DNA of 64,000 bases from DASPWW01 sp963756745 (GCA_963756745.1 CAVWOU010000006.1:248001-312000), one strand, 5' to 3'. Shown: positions 33,546 to 41,331, counted from the first letter of the stretch. The notes: a model not told the origin generated them from the sequence alone. A program made the numbers and translations.

Positions 33546-34007
33546 TCAGCCCGAAGCGGTCGCCTCCGCCGCCCGCTTGGACATCTCCTCCGGCGGGATG
33601 TCCTCCACATGCGTCGCGACATGCCAGTGGTGTCCAAAGGGATCTTCGAAGCTTCCGGAACGGTCGCCGTAGAACTTGTCTTCGACCCCGCGCAAGGCCT
33701 TGGCGCCGCCTTCGATCGCGCGCTCGAAGACGGCGTCGGCATCCTCGACGTAGACATGGAGGGATACGGGAGTGCCGCCCACCGCCTTGGGGCCGATGGC
33801 GTCCATCTCGGGGTGCTCGTCGGCGAGCATGATCACGGAGTCGCCCAGATCGAGCTCCGCGTGACCGACCTTGCCGCCGGGTCCTCCCATGCGCATCCGC
33901 TCAGTTGCGCCCAGCACGGACGTGTAGAAGTCAATCGCGACGGAGGCGCCGTCCACGATCAGGTAGGGGGTTACGCGAGGGTAATCCTTCGGGATTGGGT
34001 TGACCAT
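33546..34007 (-). CDS. VOC/glyoxalase-like protein
   Basis: 153 residues from ATG 34007 behind GGAGG. One vicinal-oxygen-chelate domain with TPYLIVDGASVAIDFYTSVL, GHAELDLGDSVIMLADEHPE and SFEDPFGHHWHVATHVED. Like PhnB/YdcE-type proteins; metal dependence uncertain, His in GHHWHVATH may bind metal. Upstream sits a truncated SnoaL reading frame whose promoter probably serves this gene. Confidence 0.85.
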   Translation of the reverse strand: MVNPIPKDYPRVTPYLIVDGASVAIDFYTSVLGATERMRMGGPGGKVGHAELDLGDSVIMLADEHPEMDAIGPKAVGGTPVSLHVYVEDADAVFERAIEGGAKALRGVEDKFYGDRSGSFEDPFGHHWHVATHVEDIPPEEMSKRAAEATASG

Positions 34008-34093
34008 CGGTTGCACCTCCAAGGGTCGGGTGGCTCACGTAGCGCGGTCGGACGCATGGTACGACGGACGATCTTCGCGTTCTCCTGCGACAT
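33971..34093 (-). pseudogene. SnoaL-derived leader reading frame before the VOC gene
   Basis: 40 codons from ATG 34093: MSQENAKIVRRTM, then unrelated residues, stopping inside the VOC gene (which starts at 34007 in another frame). Only the first 13 codons resemble array members. Ribosomes ending here could reinitiate on the VOC start. Confidence 0.55.
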
Positions 34094-34108
34094 CGCCCGC
34101 TCAGTATC
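34094..34108 (-). promoter_or_regulatory. GATACT box before the VOC leader
   Basis: GATACT at 34103-34108 and GAGCGGGCG to ATG 34093. Same geometry as in front of intact SnoaL genes, but it now controls a VOC gene. Confidence 0.45.
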
Positions 34109-34201
34109 CCGCGCACCGTCAGGCGGCACTGGCCGCCGAGGCCCGAGACATGCTGGCAGGCGACCGCGGCTGACCGACTCAGCACATATGGACCAGTTGC
34201 C

Positions 34202-34564
34202 TCAGAACCGCCAGTGAACGCGGTTGTCTTGACGGCTGGCGCGGTAGCGGTCGTGCGAGGGGCGCAGGTCACCCTGGACGGACCAGCGATGCCATCTGAA
34301 ATTCAGGATGCCGCTGGGGGGTGTTGTCATACGCAGCGCCTTTTTATGAGCGCGGCGTGCCACATCACGCGCCCTCGAACACGGCACACCCGCGGCACGA
34401 ATGCGCGTCAGGTCAATGCCCTCGTAGCGGCTGTTGGGATACGGGTTGTTCACGGAACGGCAATGCTTTGCCGCAACCGCGTCGCCCGGTGTGAACCCCG
34501 CGATCACGAGGGCAAAGAGCGCACTCGCGAGGAGAATCCCTGCCCTGCGCTTGCGCAGCGCCAT
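34202..34564 (-). CDS. Secreted hypothetical protein, 120 aa
   Basis: Start Met at 34564 gives a clear signal peptide (RRAGILLASALFALVIAGFT). The mature part has CRSVNNPYPNSRYEGIDLTR and GVPCSRARDVARRAHKKAL; two Cys suggest a disulfide. The GVPCxxARDVARR pattern recurs in secreted proteins of this lineage, but function is unknown. Confidence 0.65.
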   Translation of the reverse strand: MALRKRRAGILLASALFALVIAGFTPGDAVAAKHCRSVNNPYPNSRYEGIDLTRIRAAGVPCSRARDVARRAHKKALRMTTPPSGILNFRWHRWSVQGDLRPSHDRYRASRQDNRVHWRF

Positions 34565-34702
34565 GCGCCGAGTATATGTCGCGCTCGTCTGCTCGCGGAA
34601 TGCCAAAGGCGGTGCTGGCCGAACCGCAAAGCGGCGAGCGGCGAGCCAAACGCGCCCGCCCCATACACGTCAAGTCGTTTTGAAAGTGCTGAGGTGGGCC
34701 GC

Positions 34703-34871
34703 CTACTCCGACAGCCCGGCAGCTTCGAGGGCTTCTTCCGCTGACGCCGGGGATCGCCCCGCTGGCGACGTATTCGGCATCCGGCCCCATGTCCGCAACC
34801 ATTGCATCAGGGTCCCCTCGGTTGAACGCCTCATAGGCGCTGCGCACGATCTCGACGTTCTCCTGCGACAT
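34703..34871 (-). pseudogene. SnoaL array copy, N-terminus joined directly to the tag
   Basis: MSQENVEIVRSAYEAFNRGD continues for 43 codons to GAIPGVSG and then meets EEALEAAGLSE (stop 34703) in another frame. About 80 central codons are gone. Uncorrected, the frame runs to 34413 with no homology. Nearest relative of the N-terminus is the copy at 30986-31387. Confidence 0.8.
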
Positions 34872-34874
34872 CGC

Positions 34875-35270
34875 CTACTCCGAGAGTCCGGCGGCTTCGA
34901 GGGCGGCCGCCTTATCCGGGAAAGCATCCCATCGGATGATCCGGCCTCGACCAAAAGTGCATATCACCGCATATCGCTGCTCGAATGGAGCGCCGCTGCC
35001 CTTTCCACGGCCGCGCTCGTGCGCGACGACGACAACGCTCGATCCTGCGTCGATCAGCTCCTCTGCATCGATGCGGTAGTCGGTCCAAGTGCCCCACCAG
35101 TGCCGAGAAACCTTGACAAACGCATCGCGCCCGACGTACACGCCCTCAAGGTCCGGGAACCGATCGGCGGCTCCGCGCAAGTCCATGACGACGTATTCGT
35201 CAAGCAGGGCCCAGAACGCCTCCGCGCTTCCAAATCCGCGTCGAACCGACTCGACGTTCTCCCGCGACAT
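34875..35270 (-). CDS. SnoaL/NTF2-like array protein
   Basis: 131 residues, MSRENVESVRRGFGSAEAFW start. It lacks the usual NRGD turn of the first helix. Core VVMDLRGAADRFPDLEGVYV, WTDYRIDAEELIDAGSSVVV and CTFGRGRIIRWDAFPD; tag AALEAAGLSE. Confidence 0.85.
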   Translation of the reverse strand: MSRENVESVRRGFGSAEAFWALLDEYVVMDLRGAADRFPDLEGVYVGRDAFVKVSRHWWGTWTDYRIDAEELIDAGSSVVVVAHERGRGKGSGAPFEQRYAVICTFGRGRIIRWDAFPDKAAALEAAGLSE

Positions 35271-35273
35271 CGC

Positions 35274-35678
35274 CTACTCCTGAAGCCCGGCGGCTTCGAG
35301 GGCTTCGGACTGGCTCAGATAGACCTGGAAGCCTGTTGCGCGTCTGTCTTCGAGCGACCACACGTGGGCGACCTCCCGCTCCAAGTGAACGCCGCTGGAG
35401 GCACCCTCCGCGATGAGCCGGGTGAGCACGACCACGGTGGACCCAGCTTCGATGTAGCGCTCGGGCTCGAAGCGCCACTCCGCCCATACCTCGTCGATCA
35501 CCGCGATCCAGCGTTCGACCCCCGCGCGGCCACGGAAGACTTCCGGAATGTCCGGATAAAGAGGAGGGACCCGAAGCTCGATATCCGGGGCCGCGAGCTC
35601 CGGGAACGCCGCTCCAACATCGCGGCGGTTGAACAGCTCGTAGAGCCTACGGACGACCTCCACGTTCTCCTGCGACAT
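35274..35678 (-). CDS. SnoaL/NTF2-like array protein
   Basis: 134 residues, MSQENVEVVRRLYELFNRRD start, core IELRVPPLYPDIPEVFRGRA and WRFEPERYIEAGSTVVVLTR, tag EALEAAGLQE. Its first 60 codons are overlapped in another frame by the read-through of the upstream copy. Confidence 0.85.
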   Translation of the reverse strand: MSQENVEVVRRLYELFNRRDVGAAFPELAAPDIELRVPPLYPDIPEVFRGRAGVERWIAVIDEVWAEWRFEPERYIEAGSTVVVLTRLIAEGASSGVHLEREVAHVWSLEDRRATGFQVYLSQSEALEAAGLQE

Positions 35679-36085
35679 CGCCTACTCCGAAGCCCGGCGG
35701 CTGCGAGGGCTTCACTCTCGGTCGAAAACATCCCCACCCAAATCACCTGCCCGTCGCGCATCTCACCAAGCTGAAAGACGGCGGGGGACTCCACCCCGAC
35801 CCCGCTCCCAGCTCCCTCTCCGGCAACCCGGAAGGTGGCGAGGACGAACTGCTCGCCTACCGGCACGCACTCCTCCACGTGCAACCGAAAGCCTCGAAAC
35901 GTTTGCCGCCACGTCTGCCAAAACTCCCGGACCTCTTCACGGCCGCGATAGGTCCCGGCATCGGGAAACGCGTCGAGGGTCTGCCACTCGATGTCGGGGT
36001 GCATCCGCTTGAGGGCTGCCTCGAGATCACCGCGATTGAACGCCTCTATTGCCTCCCGGACGACCTCGACGTTCTCCTGCGACAT
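35498..36085 (-). CDS. SnoaL/NTF2-like array protein with frameshifted tag
   Basis: MSQENVEVVREAIEAFNRGD start, core DIEWQTLDAFPDAGTYRGRE and RLHVEECVPVGEQFVLATFR. The tag begins EALAAAGL, but one base is missing before GGAGTAG, so the expected stop at 35682 is skipped and about 62 extra codons overlap the next gene. Corrected length is about 134 residues. The Ala-for-Glu change in the tag also departs from consensus. Confidence 0.75.
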   Translation of the reverse strand: MSQENVEVVREAIEAFNRGDLEAALKRMHPDIEWQTLDAFPDAGTYRGREEVREFWQTWRQTFRGFRLHVEECVPVGEQFVLATFRVAGEGAGSGVGVESPAVFQLGEMRDGQVIWVGMFSTESEALAAAGLRSRRCRRRTWRSSVGSTSCSTAAMLERRSRSSRPRISSFGSLLFIRTFRKSSVAARGSNAGSR

Positions 36086-36088
36086 CGC

Positions 36089-36649
36089 CTACTCCGACAG
36101 CCCGGCGGCTTCGAGGGCCTCGCGTCGATCGAAGAAGGGCTGCTCGCGGATCACCCGTCCAGCCGAGATGGTGACGACGTTCGCCCAGTCACTTTCGAAT
36201 CCAGCTCCGCTGCTCAGCCCGCTGCCCTTGACGCGGCCGACGAACAGCACGCGGTCGCCGAGGTCGAGCATCTCTTCGGGCTCGAAGCGCATCACGCCCC
36301 ATTCGGCGGTCCACCCCCGTTGGAACTCGCTGCGCCCCTCGCGGCCGCGATACACCCGGTCGAAGCCGAGCGCGACGAAGCTGGGAGGGGTTATGAACTC
36401 GCAGTGTGGGTGGAAGAGCATGAAGCTCGACGCGAAATCTCCGCGATTGAGCGCATCGAAGCCGAGCTGCGCGACACGAAGGAGGAGCGCCCGTCGCGGC
36501 CAGGACCGTGGGGGCAGCCGCCAGACTGCTCGGGTCACGAACGCCACCACCGACGGGAAGCGCAAGTAAATGCGCTCTTCCACGCCCCGGCGCGAGCGGG
36601 CCTTCACCGCGAACGGCTGGCGCACGACCTCCACGTTCTCCTGCGACAT
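36089..36649 (-). CDS. SnoaL/NTF2-like array protein with N-terminal extension
   Basis: 186 residues, about 50 longer than neighbours. After MSQENVEVVRQPFAVKA comes an insertion with RSRRGVEERIYLRFPSVVAF and RLPPRSWPRRALLLRVAQLG, then the normal helix FDALNRGDFASSF and cone. The RFP / LPPRSxxRRALL block looks like a defined subtype rather than noise. Tag EALEAAGLSE. Strongly basic extension; nucleic acid or membrane contact is possible. Confidence 0.8.
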   Translation of the reverse strand: MSQENVEVVRQPFAVKARSRRGVEERIYLRFPSVVAFVTRAVWRLPPRSWPRRALLLRVAQLGFDALNRGDFASSFMLFHPHCEFITPPSFVALGFDRVYRGREGRSEFQRGWTAEWGVMRFEPEEMLDLGDRVLFVGRVKGSGLSSGAGFESDWANVVTISAGRVIREQPFFDRREALEAAGLSE

Positions 36650-36652
36650 CGC

Positions 36653-37060
36653 CTACTCCTCAAGCCCGGCGGCTTCGAGGGCCTCGTCGCGGTCGAGAAA
36701 TATCTCTCGCCTCGTGATCTTGCCGTTCGCAATCCTGAAGGCTGCCCAGCCGCGGACCTCGGTCTCCACGCCGCTGCCCTTGCCTCGCGCGGTGAGGAGC
36801 CCGCCAGCGAAAACCCGATCATCGGCAATTTCGGTGATCTCTTCGACTTGAACATGGAAGCTTTCCCAGGGTTCCAGGACTACCTGGTGGAACCACTCTC
36901 GGACCTCGGCAGGTCCCCGAAATATGTGTTCCGGCTCCGACCAGAAGACGGAGTCCACCCATTCGACGTCCGGGCTCACAAGGGCAACGAAGGCGTCTAC
37001 GTCCTCTCGGTTCAGAGCCTCGGCCTGTTGCAGGACGACCTCGACGTTCTCCTGCGACAT
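36653..37060 (-). CDS. SnoaL/NTF2-like array protein
   Basis: 135 residues, MSQENVEVVLQQAEALNRED start, core VEWVDSVFWSEPEHIFRGPA and VQVEEITEIADDRVFAGGLL, tag EALEAAGLEE. Head of the sub-array 36.65 to 34.7 kb. Confidence 0.85.
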   Translation of the reverse strand: MSQENVEVVLQQAEALNREDVDAFVALVSPDVEWVDSVFWSEPEHIFRGPAEVREWFHQVVLEPWESFHVQVEEITEIADDRVFAGGLLTARGKGSGVETEVRGWAAFRIANGKITRREIFLDRDEALEAAGLEE

Positions 37061-37140
37061 TGCCCACGAAGGTATCTCGTTTGCTGGAGCACGGCGTTTT
37101 TGCGCAGCCCAGTGGAACAGTGAGCCGGGACACCGTCTTC
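37061..37140 (-). promoter_or_regulatory. Conserved upstream block (long form, variant GATACC)
   Basis: GATACC at 37072-37077 in place of GATACT. The upstream part with AAAAACGCCGTGCTCCAGCA, the GCTCACTGTTCCACTG stretch and GCGGTTTCTTTAGAAG is nearly the same as at 42.6 kb. Confidence 0.5.
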
Positions 37141-37157
37141 TAAAGAAACCGCCCGAT

Positions 37158-37367
37158 CTACTCCCGCAGTCCGGCGGCTACGAGGGCGTCCGCGTGATTC
37201 CAGAAGAAGGACCGCACCCCGCGCTTTCCGTGAAAGGCGGTCTCTGGCCAACCTTCGGCAGCTCGGAGCACCACATCGTCGTCGAGGTACTCGAGATTCG
37301 CGTAGAGATCGCCTCGGTTCCAGTTCTCCGCCACCTCGCGCACGATCTCGACGTTCTCCTGCGACAT
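37158..37367 (-). CDS. Miniature SnoaL array protein, 69 aa
   Basis: MSQENVEIVREVAENWNRGD, VVLRAAEGWPETAFHGKRGV and RSFFWNHADALVAAGLRE join in one frame. About 65 central and late codons are absent, including most of the sheet, so a normal NTF2 cone cannot form. Either a decay product or a selected short form; start, promoter and stop are intact. Confidence 0.6.
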   Translation of the reverse strand: MSQENVEIVREVAENWNRGDLYANLEYLDDDVVLRAAEGWPETAFHGKRGVRSFFWNHADALVAAGLRE

Positions 37368-37470
37368 AGCCCGCTCAGTATCCCGCGCACGGAGGAAGGG
37401 GAGCACTGCCGTGATCGGTCGCGGCGTATTTGCGCAGCGCGGTGGCACAGTGAGCCGGGCGCTTGCTCTA
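37368..37470 (-). promoter_or_regulatory. Conserved upstream block with GATACT box before the mini gene
   Basis: GATACT at 37377-37382 with GAGCGGGCT to ATG. The GCTCACTGTGCCACCGCG and GGTTTCTAGAGC elements are present but about 30 bases further upstream than in other copies because of an insertion. Confidence 0.45.
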
Positions 37471-37648
37471 GAAACCGGCGCCGCGGCGGCGCACCACGAG
37501 CCTCGCGTGCGGTCCAGAGCCCGTCAGAACCAGTCGCGTTGCGCCCGGGTACAACCGCGAACTGAGCCAGGCGGGCCGGATGATCGCTGCCGGTTGTGCG
37601 GCGGAGTGCCTTCGGACAGACTGTCGCCTGGCCCAGCGCAAAGGATGC

Positions 37649-37861
37649 TCAGCGGTGCGGAATGCCGACCATTACGTCGGAGGCTTTGACCACGGCCCAG
37701 CAGTCGGTGCCCTCGCGGAGCTCGAGCTCCTCGACCGCCTCGACCGTGATCGATGCGACCAGACGCTGCCCATTGACATCGAGTTCGACGTTGGCTATTG
37801 CCTCGCCTCGGGTGATGTTGGTAACCGTGGCCGAAAGCTTGTTGCGAGCACTAAGTTGCAT
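37649..37861 (-). CDS. Molbindin-like TOBE (Mop) protein
   Basis: 70 residues from ATG 37861 behind GGAGGAG. Single Mop/TOBE domain: MQLSARNKLSATVTNITRGE, IANVELDVNGQRLVASITVE and VKASDVMVGI. Such proteins form hexamers that bind molybdate or tungstate. No modABC genes are near. Downstream and upstream DNA carries array remnants. Confidence 0.88.
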   Translation of the reverse strand: MQLSARNKLSATVTNITRGEAIANVELDVNGQRLVASITVEAVEELELREGTDCWAVVKASDVMVGIPHR

Positions 37862-37930
37862 TGACTCTCCTCCTTCGGGTTGTTCGGGTTGAAGAGACAT
37901 TGTCGAGCCTGTCAGCCCAGCGGCCGGCTC

Positions 37931-38000
37931 CAGCCTGCGCCCGGACCCGCCAAGCCTGCGGCGACATCGCCCTACTCCCGCAGCCCGGCGGCAGGGGCTT
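37931..38000 (-). pseudogene. Orphan array junction, degraded
   Basis: APAAGLRE then TAG at 37972-37974, a 4-base gap and ATG TCG at 37967, after which MSPQAWRVRAQAG has no SnoaL similarity. Part of the tag has been lost (GCCCTCGAA replaced). It lies between the 56-aa membrane protein and the molbindin gene. Confidence 0.6.
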
Positions 38001-38020
38001 GTCCCGAGAGATGCCTGGCC

Positions 38021-38191
38021 TTAGTCGCCGAGGACGGCCGACCCGATCAACCCCGCGACGATCAACGTGAGCGCCGCAATGCGCGTCCGGCGAGGCGTCA
38101 TCCACGAATACCCCTTGGCGCTGAGCCATGCCCCCGTTCCGGTGACCCCTGCGGCCGCGGTAATCGCCCCAATCATGAACTGCATGCACAT
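38021..38191 (-). CDS. Small membrane protein, 56 aa
   Basis: Starting at ATG 38191 (or 38185): MCMQFMIGAITAAAGVTGTG, AWLSAKGYSWMTPRRTRIAA, then LTLIVAGLIGSAVLGD. Two transmembrane helices flank a basic cytoplasmic loop. No good ribosome binding site. A SnoaL-type start (MSQENVEVVREP at 38249) lies 58 bases upstream in another frame and reads across it, so expression may depend on translational coupling. Confidence 0.6.
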   Translation of the reverse strand: MCMQFMIGAITAAAGVTGTGAWLSAKGYSWMTPRRTRIAALTLIVAGLIGSAVLGD

Positions 38192-38249
38192 AGAGGGGAG
38201 CGTAGCTCCCGCGCGGCTCGCGAACGACCTCGACGTTCTCCTGCGACAT
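38192..38249 (-). other. SnoaL-derived leader start before the 56-aa membrane protein
   Basis: ATG 38249 gives MSQENVEVVREPRGS, then no SnoaL sequence. The frame stays open to 37851 but has no resemblance beyond codon 12. Confidence 0.5.
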
Positions 38250-38252
38250 CGC

Positions 38253-38648
38253 CTACTCCTGCAGCCCGGCGGCTTCGAGGGCTCGGTCTCTGTCGCCGTA
38301 GTCGGTGAAATGCGTCATCTGGCCATCCCTAAACCTCGCCACGACCGCGAAGGGCGGCTCGATCTCGATCAACTCCTTGCCTGATGATGCGGACGGTGCC
38401 AGCGCCAGCACATGGCGCCCAGATCACGGACATCCGGGCAGTGAACATTCAAGGCGTCGAAGTGCTCGGCGACATCCGCGAAGAACCCCCTAACGGCTTC
38501 CAACCCCGCGTAGCTTCCGGTCGAGTTCAGCGGCCGTGTAATCGAACCCAACCTCGGAACTCCATGCACATCGAAGGACGCCCGGTATGCTCCATGCGGT
38601 CGAACGCCTCGATGACGTTACGAACCGGTCCACGTTCTCCTGTGACAT
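38253..38648 (-). pseudogene. SnoaL array copy with several frameshifts
   Basis: Starts MSQENVDRFV; pieces NVIEAFDRMEHTGRPSMCME, FDYTAAELDRK, KELIEIEPPFAVVARFRDGQ and ALEAAGLQE (stop 38253) lie in three frames in the right order. Full length at DNA level but clearly non-coding as one protein. Confidence 0.75.
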
Positions 38649-38651
38649 CGC

Positions 38652-39068
38652 CTACTCCGACAGCCCGGCGGCTTCGAGGGCGCCGTCCTTGCTCGCAAAG
38701 GGCTCGATCCGCACGATCCTTCCGTCGCGCAACGTGAGTAGCGACGACCGCGCCTCGTCGACCTCGAGCTCATTGGTGCGTCCGCTAAGCCGCATCACCG
38801 CGACGACCTGATCACCCGCGTCGATCAGCTCCTCGACCTCGACGCCGTACTCGTCCCAGGCCGACAGGAACTGGGTCCAGAAGCGGCGGACGCCGTCGTA
38901 CCCGCGGTACTCCTCGCTCGCCAGGAGCGAGTGCGGGGCCGCGACCCACTCGACCTCGGGATCGAAGATCTCTCGTACCTCGTCGAGGCGGCGCTCGAAG
39001 TTGCCGGCGTCGACGCTCTGGAAGGCGGCGAATAGCCTGCGCACGACCTCGACGTTCTCCCGCGACAT
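38652..39068 (-). CDS. SnoaL/NTF2-like array protein
   Basis: 138 residues, MSRENVEVVRRLFAAFQSVD start, core VEWVAAPHSLLASEEYRGYD, VEVEELIDAGDQVVAVMRLS and SLLTLRDGRIVRIEPF, tag GALEAAGLSE. Confidence 0.85.
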   Translation of the reverse strand: MSRENVEVVRRLFAAFQSVDAGNFERRLDEVREIFDPEVEWVAAPHSLLASEEYRGYDGVRRFWTQFLSAWDEYGVEVEELIDAGDQVVAVMRLSGRTNELEVDEARSSLLTLRDGRIVRIEPFASKDGALEAAGLSE

Positions 39069-39071
39069 CGC

Positions 39072-39487
39072 CTACTCCGACAGCCCGGCGGCTTCGAGGG
39101 CCTCGGCTCGGTTCGCGTACGTCTTCAAGCGCACGACGACCCCGTCCCGGATCGTGACCTCGTGTGCGGCCCGCGTCTCGACCGGAACCCCGCTGTCCTC
39201 CCCTCGGCGGTGACGCGCACGAAGACCAGCACGCGCTCGTCGTCGACGTCGAAGTACCGCTCGGGGTCGAACTTCAGGGAGCGACCCCAAGGCGACGAGT
39301 CCGCATAGCCGCGCCAGGATTCGACTCCGCGAAGGATCGGCCCATCCGGGTACGCGGCCGAGAGGTCGAACTCTGCCTCGGGTGCGACCAGATCAGCCCA
39401 CGCCGGATCAGCCCACACCGTCAGAGGGTCAGCCGAGGCGAGAGCCTCGTAACCGCGCTTGACGAACTCGACGCTCTCCTCCGACAT
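39072..39487 (-). pseudogene. SnoaL array copy, single frameshift
   Basis: MSEESVEFVKRGYEALASAD to VLVFVRVTAEG reads in one frame; from about 39200 the rest (GEDSGVPVETRAAHEVTIRD, VVVRLKTYANRA, tag EALEAAGLSE, stop 39072) is in another. Otherwise normal, so a read error is as likely as real loss. Confidence 0.75.
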
Positions 39488-39490
39488 CGC

Positions 39491-39886
39491 CTACTCCGAC
39501 AGCCCGGCGGCTTCGAGGGCGGCGGCTTGGTCGTTGAAGTACTCGAGCCGGGCGAGCTTGCCATCGCGGAATGTCCACACCATGCCGTCGCTCCGCTCGA
39601 CGCTTACACCGCTGCCGCCCCCAACCGCGCGGATGCGAAACAGCGACACGACCCGATCCCCCGCGTCGATCAGACGCTCGACCTCCATTCCGTAGCTGTC
39701 CCAAGCCTCGGCAAAGTCCGAGAGCCAGTCGGTGACCCCGTCCACGCCTCGATAGGGGTTCCTGGCGTCTGGGATGTCGTGATCGAAGACCTCGGTATTA
39801 GCGTCGATCCTCTCCCAGATTGGCTGGCCGGTCTTCGTAAAGCGCTCGTGCGCCTCCCTGACGATCTCCACGTTCTCCTGCGACAT
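39491..39886 (-). CDS. SnoaL/NTF2-like array protein
   Basis: 131 residues, MSQENVEIVREAHERFTKTG start, core TEVFDHDIPDARNPYRGVDG, MEVERLIDAGDRVVSLFRIR and MVWTFRDGKLARLEYFND, tag AALEAAGLSE. Head of the sub-array 39.9 to 38.3 kb. Confidence 0.85.
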   Translation of the reverse strand: MSQENVEIVREAHERFTKTGQPIWERIDANTEVFDHDIPDARNPYRGVDGVTDWLSDFAEAWDSYGMEVERLIDAGDRVVSLFRIRAVGGGSGVSVERSDGMVWTFRDGKLARLEYFNDQAAALEAAGLSE

Positions 39887-39901
39887 CGCCCGCTGAGTAT
39901 C
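39887..39901 (-). promoter_or_regulatory. GATACT box before the 39.9-kb SnoaL gene
   Basis: GATACT at 39896-39901, CAGCGGGCG spacer to ATG. No long-form block upstream. Confidence 0.45.
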
Positions 39902-40024
39902 CCGTTCTGGTCTGTGAGCCGCCAGCGCCACGGCTCCCACGAGTACCACCCCATTTGTCATACGGGACGGAAAACCGCTGCTCAGGCAGCGGCAAACCGC
40001 GAGCGCGGGCAAAGCGTGCCCGCA

Positions 40025-40474
40025 TCAGGCGCTCTCGACGCGCCCCTTCAACTCGCCCGGGCGGGCGTTCACCAGCATCGCCCGGATGGCGGCTTCGATC
40101 GGCCCGCGGATCAGCATCCCGAGCACGCGCCCGGGGTCGCTGTCGAGCGTGTACGTCGCTCGCGTCCGACCCTCACCGAGATCCTCCAGCGTCCAGGAGC
40201 CCTCGACCGACTTCAGATCACCCTTCTCCTGCGTCCAGGAAAGGCGCGTGGGAGGTTCGTAGCGGAACCGCACTTGCGTCTTGACATGTCTGACCTTGAT
40301 GTCGTTCTCGGTCTCCACCAGCGTGGCGCGCCCATCGGCGTCGCGCTCCAACGCCGACATCGCCACCAGGCCGCCCTGCCAGTCCGGCGCCGTGAGCACG
40401 TCCTCCACCACGGCCCACACCTCGTCCACAGGCGCGTCGATCTCAGCGCTCGCGCTGCCGCCCATGTGTGCCAT
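40025..40474 (-). CDS. SRPBCC/polyketide cyclase-like protein
   Basis: 149 residues. START-like helix-grip fold: ASAEIDAPVDEVWAVVEDVL, APDWQGGLVAMSALERDADG, RFRYEPPTRLSWTQEKGD and LEDLGEGRTRATYTLDSDPG, with a long C-terminal helix IEAAIRAMLVNARPGELKG. Binds hydrophobic ligands in characterised relatives; no specific ligand deduced. No junction element directly at its ends. Confidence 0.85.
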   Translation of the reverse strand: MAHMGGSASAEIDAPVDEVWAVVEDVLTAPDWQGGLVAMSALERDADGRATLVETENDIKVRHVKTQVRFRYEPPTRLSWTQEKGDLKSVEGSWTLEDLGEGRTRATYTLDSDPGRVLGMLIRGPIEAAIRAMLVNARPGELKGRVESA

Positions 40475-40569
40475 CGAGGGCCTCCCGGTAGGTCACGAGA
40501 TGGAACGAGGCTATCGGCGGCCGTGTACGCGCGATGCCCGCCCCGGGCACCCGCTGGGGCAGTTGCGCT

Positions 40570-41331
40570 CTAGCCGCGCTTGACCTGGTGCAGGCCCCAG
40601 GGAGGGTTGGCGTTCACCACGCGTCCGTCCCTGCAAATGGCTCGGAAGCTCGCGAAGCGCTTCGTCGGGTGCTCGGCGCTGACCTTGTACTTGCCGCGAG
40701 GGACTTCGGTCCAGATAATCCCGCCGTCCTTCGAGGTCTCGGCGAGCGCGGGATCGGGGATCACGCTTTCGTTGAAGTAGACCGGGTCCGGCAGCGCCGG
40801 GGTGGTTCTGGCGGTGGCGTTCGCGACGCCATGCGCCCCGTAGGCAACGAACTCGGGGAAGCTCAGGTTTCGTACCTTCACCGTGCTCGCGGTCGTGACG
40901 ATCGCGCACCGCAACGGATCGCCGTTCGCATCGAGCTCGACGTCCAGCAGTGCCGCCAGCGCGAGGTAGGTGCCCTCGGTCGGGATCTGGAAGTTCACTC
41001 GCCGCAGGTCGCGGCCGTGGGTGGCGAAGGTCTGCAGGAAGATGCCGTGGTAGCCGTCGGCGTGGACGTAGGGGGTCACCTTGGCCCGGTCCGGGACCTT
41101 GAGCCGGTACTTGCCGTCCGCTCGGCTCGTCGCCGAGACGCCCGGAGCTCCGCGTGCCCGGATCGTCGCCCCCGCGATCGGATCTTGGTTGTCGAACGCG
41201 TAGGCGGTGCCCTTGATCGTGACCTTGTCCTTGGCCGCGTGACTCTCGGCGACGCCGAGTCCAGAGAAAGCGAGGAGGAACAAGGCCGCGAGAGCCGCCG
41301 CGGCGCGGACGTCGAGGGCGCTCATTAACAA
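40570..41331 (-). CDS. Secreted protein with carboxypeptidase regulatory-like domain
   Basis: 253 residues. Signal peptide ends near LGVAESHA. Residues about 38-110 form a CarboxypepD_reg beta sandwich (VTIKGTAYAFDNQDPIAGAT, ATSRADGKYRLKVPD). The C-terminal half has VPRGKYKVSAEHPTKRFASF and Cys in RCAIVTT and FRAICRDG. Probably an extracellular binding module. Confidence 0.75.
   Translation of the reverse strand: MLMSALDVRAAAALAALFLLAFSGLGVAESHAAKDKVTIKGTAYAFDNQDPIAGATIRARGAPGVSATSRADGKYRLKVPDRAKVTPYVHADGYHGIFLQTFATHGRDLRRVNFQIPTEGTYLALAALLDVELDANGDPLRCAIVTTASTVKVRNLSFPEFVAYGAHGVANATARTTPALPDPVYFNESVIPDPALAETSKDGGIIWTEVPRGKYKVSAEHPTKRFASFRAICRDGRVVNANPPWGLHQVKRG

Noticed and set aside
37411..37648. 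Possible small gene between the mini SnoaL promoter and the molbindin gene
   Set aside because: Only a Pro/Arg-rich plus-strand frame without binding site; the first part is the conserved promoter block.
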